The notes below the pieces were generated by a model. It made no database searches and was not told the DNA's origin. It saw nothing but the letters and a program-made list of their open reading frames with translations. Shown here piece after piece: positions 1 to 8,200 of a stretch of DNA of 64,000 bases (the first letter of the stretch is position 1; each line of letters opens with the position of its first letter). The DNA is from Cladorhizidae sp. MBARI D1340-BT2 (Eukaryota; Porifera; Demospongiae; Poecilosclerida; Cladorhizidae). Position numbers and translations under genes: made by a program. The stretch lies in assembly GCA_028752905.1 (NCBI GenBank), contig JAQNBH010000011.1:30750017-30814016 (forward strand), read 5' to 3'.

Positions 1-9
1 CAAAATTTT

Positions 10-862
10 GGCACGTACAAAAGACAGATAATTAGAAGGGCTATCCGGTGATATAAAAATTATCTTTTTTGGGTAAAGTATAGCAAAGTTATGAGCTTTA
101 CGGCAAAATAACAAGATTTTGGGGGGGAAAATGAGAAACATATAGACCAAATTAGGGCAAATATCAAGATAGAGAACACATAATGAAACCTATCATTCGA
201 ATCATATCAAGTCCATTACAGTGAAATGTGCAGAATATTATGGATGTTTGATATCAACAGAGAGCACAGGGAGAGACCTATCTTAATAGAGCATCAAGAT
301 AGAGAACACATAGAGAAACCTATCTTGTGATTCTATGTATGCAGAATATACGGATGTTTGGTATCAAGAGAGAGAACAGAGAGAGGCCTACCTTTAGAGC
401 TATATATCAAGTCTATTCAGTGAAGTGTGGAGAATCTACGAAGCTAACATGTTTAGCTCAAGATAGAGAACACTGAGAGATACCTATCTTGCAAGTCCAT
501 TACAGTGAAGTGTGCAGAATATATGGATGTTTGGTATCAAGAGAGAGCACTTAGAGAGTCCTATCTTAATAGCTATACATCAAGTCTATTCAGTGAAGTG
601 TGGATAATCTACGAAGCTAACATGTTTAGCATCAAGTAAGAGTACAATTCATAACTGCCCTAATTAACAAGACCAAAGTCCCAGATTTTGTCAACTGATA
701 GAGAAGGCCCTTATCTGCAACATGTCAACAGATTATCAATAAATGTAGTGGTTTTTCACTGGCAGGCCACCGCTTTGGCAACTGAAAAACGCCAGGAAAG
801 ATCGCAAACCTTACCACTTCAAATCACCATAACTTGCTAATATTTAGAGTACTCAAACTTTT
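10..862 (+). repeat. M1: reference short (S) monomer, 853 bp
   Basis: This is the first complete monomer and serves as the reference for class S. The head carries TATAAAAA at 52-59 and a T4G7 tract at 117-127. The A1 half-unit (about 209-250) is followed directly by the H2 hairpin, because the B1 core is missing: the break lies between 289 and 290, where L monomers have 55 extra bases. Perfect 8-bp inverted repeats lie at 295-302/320-327 (H2) and 459-466/484-491 (H4), each with a 17-nt loop. AATAAA lies at 738-743. A nested tail inverted repeat pairs CTGGC 759-763 with GCCAG 791-795, and GCCA 766-769 with TGGC 776-779. M1 shares with M7 the rare tail variant GAAAAACGCC and the junction variant CAAACTTTTGG. 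Confidence 0.93.
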
Positions 863-904
863 GGCACGTACAAAAGACAGATAATTAGAAGGGCTATCCG
901 ATGA

Positions 905-912
905 TATAAAAA
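905..912 (+). promoter_or_regulatory. TATAAAAA motif, TATA-box-like, one per monomer
   Basis: TATAAAAA recurs about 43 bases after each monomer start (52-59 in M1). A few copies read TATAAAAT (M40, M49, M70, M74) or TATACAAA (M39). The match to an RNA polymerase II TATA box is real, but such a string is expected often in A+T-rich DNA. Promoter function is conjecture; its only support is the fixed order relative to the AATAAA element in the tail. Confidence 0.2.
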
Positions 913-969
913 TTATCTTTTTTGGGTAAAGTGTAGAAAAGTTATGAGCTTTACGGCAAAATAACAAGA

Positions 970-979
970 TTTTTTGGGG
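970..979 (+). repeat. Variable T/G homopolymer tract
   Basis: In M2 this is T6G4 followed by A5. Class S usually has T4 with G7-G9 and three or four A; class L usually has T6 with G4 or G5. Exceptions include M16 (T4G8), M38 (T5G6), M39 (T4G7), M45 (T6G6), and M15/M17, where a T interrupts the run (GGGGGTGG). This is the most length-variable spot in the monomer and accounts for most 1-bp length differences between copies (845/846, 852/853, 907/908), although the 907-bp copies M41-M60 and M71 owe theirs to a tail deletion. Part of the variation could be sequencing error in homopolymers. Confidence 0.8.
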
Positions 980-1017
980 AAAAATGAGAAACATATAGAC
1001 CAAATTAGGGCAAATAT

Positions 1018-1047
1018 CAAGATAGAGAACACATAATGAAACCTATC
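1018..1047 (+). repeat. H0: first hairpin-like motif
   Basis: CAAGATAGAGAACAC opens the motif and GATAG (1021-1025) can pair with CTATC (1043-1047). The outer three pairs seen in H2 and H4 are lost, because the right arm reads CTATCATT. It is followed by TTCGAATC, which resembles the core of a polymerase III box B. H0 stands before A1 without its own B core, which suggests that an older upstream half-unit once preceded it. Confidence 0.6.
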
Positions 1048-1142
1048 ATTCGAATCATATCAAGTCCATTACAGTGAAGTGTGCAGAATATTATGAATGT
1101 TTGATATCAACAGAGAGCACAGGTAAAGACCTATCTTAATAG

Positions 1143-1197
1143 CTATATATCAAGTTTATACAGTGAAGTGTGGAGAATCTATGAAGCTAACTTGTAT
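1143..1197 (+). repeat. 55-bp B1 segment that distinguishes L from S monomers
   Basis: All 30 L monomers carry this segment and all S monomers with the region intact lack it at exactly the same position (289/290 in M1). It contains most of the B1 half-unit, from CTATATATCAAG to CTTGTAT (CCTGTAT in most copies). Because L retains a full AB rhythm while S breaks it, the simplest reading is a single ancestral deletion that created S. The breakpoints show only ATAG/ATAG similarity with two extra bases in the product, so it is not a clean direct-repeat deletion. Confidence 0.9.
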
Positions 1198-1202
1198 AGC
1201 AT

Positions 1203-1235
1203 CAAGATAGAGAACACATGGAGAAACCTATCTTG
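1203..1235 (+). repeat. H2: perfect 8-bp inverted repeat, 17-nt loop
   Basis: CAAGATAG (1203-1210) is fully complementary to CTATCTTG (1228-1235) across a 17-nt loop rich in A and G. It is present in both S and L wherever the region is not deleted; M1 has it at 295-302/320-327. The same stem sequence recurs in H4, while H1, H3, H5 and H6 keep the loop style (GAGAACAC...GAGA) with decayed stems. Confidence 0.85.
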
Positions 1236-1241
1236 TGATTC

Positions 1242-1399
1242 TATGTATGCAGAATATACGGATGTTTGTTATCAAGAGAGAGAACAGAGAGAGGCCTACC
1301 TTTAGAGCTATATATCAAGTCTATTCAGTGAAGTGTGGAGAATCTATGAAGCTAACATGTTTAGCTCAAGATAGAGAACACTGAGAGATACCTATCTTG
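1242..1399 (+). repeat. Internal AB unit 2 (A2-H3-B2-H4)
   Basis: A2 (1242-1269) is truncated at its left side: it starts TATGTATGCAGAATATACGG and lacks the CCATTACAGTGAA part found in A1 and A3. H3 (1271-1305) has a GA-rich loop and a mismatched stem. B2 (1308-1364) is full length. H4 ends the unit with a perfect stem. GCAGAATAT occurs at 1249, which is 166 bp after A1 and 173 bp before A3. Confidence 0.75.
1367..1399 (+). repeat. H4: perfect 8-bp inverted repeat, 17-nt loop
   Basis: CAAGATAG (1367-1374) pairs fully with CTATCTTG (1392-1399). The loop starts AGAACACTGAGAG. Stem and loop length equal those of H2. M72 carries a 4-bp ATAT insertion immediately before the right arm, at about 62340, which lengthens the loop to 21 nt without altering the stem. 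Confidence 0.85.
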
Positions 1400-1574
1400 C
1401 AAGTCCATTACAGTGAAGTGTGCAGAATATATGGATGTTTGGTATCAAGACAGAGCACTTAGAGAGTCCTATCTTAATAGCTATACATCAAGTCTATTCA
1501 GTGAAGTGTGGATAATCTACGAAGCTAACATGTTTAGCATCAAGTAAGAGTACAATTCATAACTGCCCTAATTA
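1400..1574 (+). repeat. Internal AB unit 3 (A3-H5-B3-H6)
   Basis: A3 (1400-1441) is full length and close to A1. H5 (1444-1478) has a partial stem ending CTATCTTAATAG, like H1. B3 (1481-1538) differs from B2 by GGATAATC in place of GGAGAATC. H6 (1539-1574) is badly decayed (ATCAAGTAAGAG ... CCCTAATT) and has no good stem. B1, B2 and B3 start 166 and 172 bp apart. Confidence 0.75.
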
Positions 1575-1599
1575 ACAAGACCAAAGTCCCAGATTTTGT

Positions 1600-1629
1600 C
1601 AACTGATAGAGAAGGCCCTTATCTGCAAC
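1600..1629 (+). repeat. H7: decayed eighth hairpin-like motif
   Basis: CAACTGATAGAGAAGG followed by CCCTTATCTGCAAC resembles the H-motif frame CAAGATAGAGAAC ... CCTATCTTGCAAG with small indels and a collapsed loop. It lies about 60 bp after H6. If homologous, the internal repeats once extended further into what is now the tail. The resemblance is by eye only. Confidence 0.4.
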
Positions 1630-1770
1630 ATGTCAACAGATTATCAATAAATGTAGTGGTTTTTCACTGGCAGGCCACCGCTTTGGCAACTGGAAAACGC
1701 CAGGAAAGATCGCAAACCTTACCACTTCAAATCACCATAACTTGCTAATACTTAGAGTACTCAAAATTTT
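1630..1770 (+). repeat. Monomer tail domain (reference M2)
   Basis: This is single-copy sequence within the monomer. It contains AATAAA, GTAGTGGTTTTTCAC, a nested inverted repeat (CTGGC...GCCAG around GCCA...TGGC), ATCGCAAACCTTACCA, and a junction that takes two forms. The full form is TACTCAAAATTTTGG. The short form TATTTTGG lacks 7 bp. Tail variants CGCCAGG, CGCAGGG and TGCCGG mark monomer families; the last two break the right arm of the inverted repeat. Confidence 0.75.
1646..1651 (+). promoter_or_regulatory. AATAAA followed by GT/T-rich sequence
   Basis: AATAAA is followed at once by TGTAGTGGTTTTT, the order seen at animal polyadenylation sites. It recurs in every monomer tail (738-743 in M1), about 741 bp after the TATA-like motif in L and 686 bp after it in S. 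Whether any transcript ends here is unknown; hexamers like this arise by chance in A+T-rich DNA. Confidence 0.2.
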
Positions 1771-4700
1771 GGCACGTACAAAAGACAGATAATTAGAAGG
1801 GCTATCCGGTGATATAAAAATTATCTTTTTTGGGTAAAGTATAGCAAAGTTATGAGCTTTACGGCAAAATAACAAGATTTTGGGGGGGAAAATGAGAAAC
1901 ATATAGACCAAATTAGGGCAAATATCAAGATAGAGAACACATAATGAAACCTATCATTCGAATCATATCAAGTCCATTACAGTGAAATGTGCAGAATATT
2001 ATGGATGTTTGATATCAACAGAGAGCACAGGGAGAGACCTATCTTAATAGAGCATCAAGATAGAGAACACATAGAGAAACCTATCTTGTGATTCTATGTA
2101 TGCAGAATATACGGATGTTTGGTATCAAGAGAGAGAACAGAGAGAGGCCTACCTTTAGAGCTATATATCAAGTCTATTCAGTGAAGTGTGGAGAATCTAC
2201 GAAACTAACATGTTTAGCTCAAGATAGAGAACACTGAGAGATACCTATCTTGCAAGTCCATTACAGTGAAGTGTGCAGAATATATGGATGTTTGGTATCA
2301 AGAGAGAGCACTTAGAGAGTCCTATCTTAATAGCTATACATCAAGTCTATTCAGTGAAGTGTGGATAATCTACGAAGCTAACATGTTTAGCATCAAGTAA
2401 GAGTACAATTCATAACTGCCCTAATTAACAAGACCAAAGTCCCAGATTTTGTCAACTGATAGAGAAGGCCCTTATCTGCAACATGTCAACAGATTATCAA
2501 TAAATGTAGTGGTTTTTCACTGGCAGGCCACCGCTTTGGCAACTGGAAAACGCCAGGAAAGATCGCAAACCTTACCAATTCAAATCACCATAACTTGCTA
2601 ATATTTAGAGTATTTTGGCACGTACAAAAGACAGATAATTAGAAGGGCTATCCGGTGATATAAAAATTATCTTTTTTGGGTAAAGTGTAGAAAAGTTATG
2701 AGCTTTACGGCAAAATAACAAGATTTTTTGGGGAAAAATGAGAAACATATAGACCAAATTAGGGCAAATATCAAGATAGAGAACACATAATGAAACCTAT
2801 CATTCGAATCATATCAAGTCCATTACAGTGAAGCGTGCAGAATATTATGGATGTTTGATATCAACAGAGAGCACAGGTAAAGACCTATCTTAATAGCTAT
2901 ATATCAAGTTTATACAGTGAAGTGTGGAGAATCTATGAAGCTAACCTGTATAGCATCAAGATAGAGAACACATGGAGAAACCTATCTTGTGATTCTATGT
3001 ATGCAGAATATACGGATGTTTGGTATCAAGAGAGAGAACAGAGAGAGGCCTACCTTTAGAGCTATATATCAAGTCTATTCAGTGAAGTGTGGAGAATCTA
3101 TGAAGCTAACATGTTTAGCTCAAGATAGAGAACACTGAGAGATACCTATCTTGCAAGTCCATTACAGTGAAGTGTGCAGAATATATGGATGTTTGGTATC
3201 AAGAGAGAGCACTTAGAGAGTCCTATCTTAATAGCTATACATCAAGTCTATTCAGTGAAGTGTGGATAATCTACGAAGCTAACATGTTTAGCATCAAGTA
3301 AGAATACAATTCATAACTGCTCTAATTAACAAGACCAAAGTCCCAGATTTTGTCAACTGATAGAGAAGGCCCTTATCTGCAACATGTCAACAGATTATCA
3401 ATAAATGTAGTGGTTTTTCACTGGCAGGCCACCGCTTTGGCAACTGGAAAATGCCAGGAAAGATCGCAAACCTTACCACTTCAAATCACCATAACTTGCT
3501 AATACTTAGAGTACTCAAATTTTTGGCACGTACAAAAGACAGATAATTAGAAGGGCTATCCGGTGATATAAAAATTATCTTTTTTGGGTAAAGTATAGCA
3601 AAGTTATGAGCTTTACGGCAAAATAACAAGATTTTGGGGGGGAAATGAGAAACATATAGACCAAATTAGGGCAAATATCAAGATAGAGAACACATAATGA
3701 AACCTATCATTCGAATCATATCAAGTCCATTACAGTGAAATGTGCAGAATATTATGGATGTTTGATATCAACAGAGAGCACAGGGAGAGACCTATCTTAA
3801 TAGAGCATCAAGATAGAGAACACATAGAGAAACCTATCTTGTGATTCTATGTATGCAGAATATACGGATGTTTGGTATCAAGAGAGAGAACAGAGAGAGG
3901 CCTACCTTTAGAGCTATATATCAAGTCTATTCAGTGAAGTGTGGAGAATCTACGAAGCTAACATGTTTAGCTCAAGATAGAGAACACTGAGAGATACCTA
4001 TCTTGCAAGTCCATTACAGTGAAGTGTGCAGAATATATGGATGTTTGGTATCAAGAGAGAGCACTTAGAGAGTCCTATCTTAATAGCTATACATCAAGTC
4101 TATTCAGTGAAGTGTGGATAATCTACGAAGCTAACATGTTTAGCATCAAGTAAGAGTACAATTCATAACTGCCCTAATTAACAAGACCAAAGTCCCAGAT
4201 TTTGTCAACTGATAGAGAAGGCCCTTATCTGCAACATGTCAACAGATTATCAATAAATGTAGTGGTTTTTCACTGGCAGGCCACCGCTTTGGCAACTGGA
4301 AAACGCCAGGAAAGATCGCAAACCTTACCAATTCAAATCACCATAACTTGCTAATATTTAGAGTATTTTGGCACGTACAAAAGACAGATAATTAGAAGGG
4401 CTATCCGGTGATATAAAAATTATCTTTTTTGGGTAAAGTGTAGAAAAGTTATGAGCTTTACGGCAAAATAACAAGATTTTTTGGGGGAAAATGAGAAACA
4501 TATAGACCAAATTAGGGCAAATATCAAGATAGAGAACACATAATGAAACCTATCATTCGAATCATATCAAGTCCATTACAGTGAAGCGTGCAGAATATTA
4601 TGGATGTTTGATATCAACAGAGAGCACAGGTAAAGACCTATCTTAATAGCTATATATCAAGTTTATACAGTGAAGTGTGGAGAATCTATGAAGCTAACCT

Positions 4701-5277
4701 GTATAGCATCAAGATAGAGAACACATGGAGAAACCTATCTTGTGATTCTATGTATGCAGAATATACGGATGTTTGGTATCAAGAGAGAGAACAGAGAGAG
4801 GCCTACCTTTAGAGCTATATATCAAGTCTATTCAGTGAAGTGTGGAGAATCTATGAAGCTAACATGTTTAGCTCAAGATAGAGAACACTGAGAGATACCT
4901 ATCTTGCAAGTCCATTACAGTGAAGTGTGCAGAATATATGGATGTTTGGTATCAAGAGAGAGCACTTAGAGAGTCCTATCTTAATAGCTATACATCAAGT
5001 CTATTCAGTGAAGTGTGGATAATCTACGAAGCTAACATGTTTAGCATCAAGTAAGAATACAATTCATAAATGCTCTAATTAACAAGACCAAAGTCCCAGA
5101 TTTTGTCAACTGATAGAGAAGGCCCTTATCTGCAACATGTCAACAGATTATCAATAAATGTAGTGGTTTTTCACTGGCAGGCCACCGCTTTGGCAACTGG
5201 AAAATGCCAGGAAAGATCGCAAACCTTACCACTTCAAATCACCATAACTTGCTAATACTTAGAGTACTCAAATTTTT

Positions 5278-8200
5278 GGCACGTACAAAAGACAGATAAT
5301 TAGAAGGGCTATCCGGTGATATAAAAATTATCTTTTTTGGGTAAAGTATAGCAAAGTTATGAGCTTTACGGCAAAATAACAAGATTTTGGGGGGGAAATG
5401 AGAAACATATAGACCAAATTAGGGCAAATATCAAGATAGAGAACACATAATGAAACCTATCATTCGAATCATATCAAGTCCATTACAGTGAAATGTGCAG
5501 AATATTATGGATGTTTGATATCAACAGAGAGCACAGGGAGAGACCTATCTTAATAGAGCATCAAGATAGAGAACACATAGAGAAACCTATCTTGTGATTC
5601 TATGTATGCAGAATATACGGATGTTTGGTATCAAGAGAGAGAACAGAGAGAGGCCTACCTTTAGAGCTATATATCAAGTCTATTCAGTGAAGTGTGGAGA
5701 ATCTATGAAGCTAACATGTTTAGCTCAAGATAGAGAACACTGAGAGATACCTATCTTGCAAGTCCATTACAGTGAAGTGTGCAGAATATATGGATGTTTG
5801 GTATCAAGAGAGAGCACTTAGAGAGTCCTATCTTAATAGCTATACATCAAGTCTATTCAGTGAAGTGTGGATAATCTACGAAGCTAACATGTTTAGCATC
5901 AAGTAAGAGTACAATTCATAACTGCCCTAATTAACAAGACCAAAGTCCCAGATTTTGTCAACTGATAGAGAAGGCCCTTATCTGCAACATGTCAACAGAT
6001 TATCAATAAATGTAGTGGTTTTTCACTGGCAGGCCACCGCTTTGGCAACTGAAAAACGCCAGGAAAGATCGCAAACCTTACCACTTCAAATCACCATAAC
6101 TTGCTAATATTTAGAGTACTCAAACTTTTGGCACGTACAAAAGACAGATAATTAGAAGGGCTATCCGATGATATAAAAATTATCTTTTTTGGGTAAAGTG
6201 TAGAAAAGTTATGAGCTTTACGGCAAAATAACAAGATTTTTTGGGGAAAAATGAGAAACATATAGACCAAATTAGGGCAAATATCAAGATAGAGAACACA
6301 TAATGAAACCTATCATTCGAATCATATCAAGTCCATTACAGTGAAGTGTGCAGAATATTATGAATGTTTGATATCAACAGAGAGCACAGGTAAAGACCTA
6401 TCTTAATAGCTATATATCAAGTTTATACAGTGAAGTGTGGAGAATCTATGAAGCTAACTTGTATAGCATCAAGATAGAGAACACATGGAGAAACCTATCT
6501 TGTGATTCTATGTATGCAGAATATACGGATGTTTGTTATCAAGAGAGAGAACAGAGAGAGGCCTACCTTTAGAGCTATATATCAAGTCTATTCAGTGAAG
6601 TGTGGAGAATCTATGAAGCTAACATGTTTAGCTCAAGATAGAGAACACTGAGAGATACCTATCTTGCAAGTCCATTACAGTGAAGTGTGCAGAATATATG
6701 GATGTTTGGTATCAAGACAGAGCACTTAGAGAGTCCTATCTTAATAGCTATACATCAAGTCTATTCAGTGAAGTGTGGATAATCTACGAAGCTAACATGT
6801 TTAGCATCAAGTAAGAGTACAATTCATAACTGCCCTAATTAACAAGACCAAAGTCCCAGATTTTGTCAACTGATAGAGAAGGCCCTTATCTGCAACATGT
6901 CAACAGATTATCAATAAATGTAGTGGTTTTTCACTGGCAGGCCACCGCTTTGGCAACTGGAAAACGCCAGGAAAGATCGCAAACCTTACCACTTCAAATC
7001 ACCATAACTTGCTAATACTTAGAGTACTCAAAATTTTGGCACGTACAAAAGACAGATAATTAGAAGGGCTATCCGGTGATATAAAAATTATCTTTTTTGG
7101 GTAAAGTATAGCAAAGTTATGAGCTTTACGGCAAAATAACAAGATTTTGGGGGGGAAAATGAGAAACATATAGACCAAATTAGGGCAAATATCAAGATAG
7201 AGAACACATAATGAAACCTATCATTCGAATCATATCAAGTCCATTACAGTGAAATGTGCAGAATATTATGGATGTTTGATATCAACAGAGAGCACAGGGA
7301 GAGACCTATCTTAATAGAGCATCAAGATAGAGAACACATAGAGAAACCTATCTTGTGATTCTATGTATGCAGAATATACGGATGTTTGGTATCAAGAGAG
7401 AGAACAGAGAGAGGCCTACCTTTAGAGCTATATATCAAGTCTATTCAGTGAAGTGTGGAGAATCTACGAAACTAACATGTTTAGCTCAAGATAGAGAACA
7501 CTGAGAGATACCTATCTTGCAAGTCCATTACAGTGAAGTGTGCAGAATATATGGATGTTTGGTATCAAGAGAGAGCACTTAGAGAGTCCTATCTTAATAG
7601 CTATACATCAAGTCTATTCAGTGAAGTGTGGATAATCTACGAAGCTAACATGTTTAGCATCAAGTAAGAGTACAATTCATAACTGCCCTAATTAACAAGA
7701 CCAAAGTCCCAGATTTTGTCAACTGATAGAGAAGGCCCTTATCTGCAACATGTCAACAGATTATCAATAAATGTAGTGGTTTTTCACTGGCAGGCCACCG
7801 CTTTGGCAACTGGAAAACGCCAGGAAAGATCGCAAACCTTACCAATTCAAATCACCATAACTTGCTAATATTTAGAGTATTTTGGCACGTACAAAAGACA
7901 GATAATTAGAAGGGCTATCCGGTGATATAAAAATTATCTTTTTTGGGTAAAGTGTAGAAAAGTTATGAGCTTTACGGCAAAATAACAAGATTTTTTGGGG
8001 AAAAATGAGAAACATATAGACCAAATTAGGGCAAATATCAAGATAGAGAACACATAATGAAACCTATCATTCGAATCATATCAAGTCCATTACAGTGAAG
8101 CGTGCAGAATATTATGGATGTTTGATATCAACAGAGAGCACAGGTAAAGACCTATCTTAATAGCTATATATCAAGTTTATACAGTGAAGTGTGGAGAATC

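Larger units (their letters stand above)
863..1017 (+). repeat. Monomer head domain (reference M2)
   Basis: This segment does not belong to the internal AB repeats and occurs once per monomer. It runs from GGCACGTAC through a TATAAAAA motif, a first T/G block (T6G3 here, T5G4 in some copies), GAGCTTTACGGC, a second and longer T/G tract, and a purine-rich stretch ending in GGGCAAAT. S and L copies differ here at fixed positions, so the head helps to assign type even when the 55-bp segment is absent. It shows no similarity to a gene or RNA that I recognise. Confidence 0.8.
1061..1235 (+). repeat. Internal AB unit 1 (A1-H1-B1-H2)
   Basis: A1 (1061-1105) begins CAAGTCCATTACAGTGAA. H1 (1106-1140) is a weak hairpin, since its left arm is CAACAGAG. 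B1 begins with ATCAAGTTTATACAGTGAAG and ends ...GCTAACTTGTATAGC. H2 closes the unit with a perfect 8-bp stem. In class S the 55-bp B1 core is deleted, so A1-H1 abuts H2 and the A1 to A2 distance falls from 166 to 111 bp. A1 differs from A3 chiefly by the extra T in GAATATTATG. Confidence 0.75.
863..1770 (+). repeat. M2: reference long (L) monomer, 908 bp
   Basis: This is the reference for class L. Order of parts: head 863-1017, hairpin-like H0 1018-1047, three AB units 1061-1574, degenerate hairpin relic 1600-1629, tail 1630-1770. It differs from S by the 55-bp B1 core at 1143-1197, by TAGAAAAG instead of TAGCAAAG in the head, by a T6G4 rather than T4G7 tract, and usually by CAGGTAAAG instead of CAGGGAGAG after A1. 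M2 shares private variants with M8 (CCGATG in the head, GAATGTTTG in A1, TTTGTTATC after A2, AAGACAGAGC in H5), which identifies M8 as its duplicate. Confidence 0.93.
10..5277 (+). repeat. M1-M6: first copy of a six-monomer block (S-L x3)
   Basis: Monomers start at 10, 863, 1771, 2617, 3525 and 4370. The order is S853, L908, S846, L908, S845, L908. Markers include GAAACTAAC in B2 of M3 (CG to CA change), AAGCGTGC in M4 and M6, GAAAATGCC in the tails of M4 and M6, and CATAAATGCTC in M6. The same markers appear in the same order in M7-M12, 5,267 or 5,268 bp downstream. Confidence 0.88.

Noticed and set aside
117..127. TTTTGGGG-like tract as telomeric repeat or G-quadruplex
   Set aside because: Only one long G run occurs per monomer and it is not tandemly repeated, so neither a telomere array nor an intramolecular four-run quadruplex is supported.
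425..445. CENP-B box on either strand (TTCG with CGGG downstream)
   Set aside because: TTCG occurs on the minus strand in GCTTCGTAGATTCTCC and on the plus strand in CATTCGAATCA, but neither has the required A and CGGG at the right spacing.
759..795. Tail inverted repeat (CTGGC...GCCAG) as a rho-independent terminator
   Set aside because: The stem is short, no T run follows it, and the right arm is broken in the CGCAGGG and TGCCGG families without other change.
1271..1305. GA-rich H3 stretch as a separate microsatellite
   Set aside because: AGAGAGAGAACAGAGAGAGG is the loop and arms of a decayed hairpin unit with constant length across monomers, not an expanding dinucleotide repeat.
1018..1629. 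CRISPR-like array of short repeats with spacers
   Set aside because: The intervals between the hairpin motifs are themselves repeats (A and B halves) and recur identically in every monomer. No unique spacers, leader or cas genes are present.
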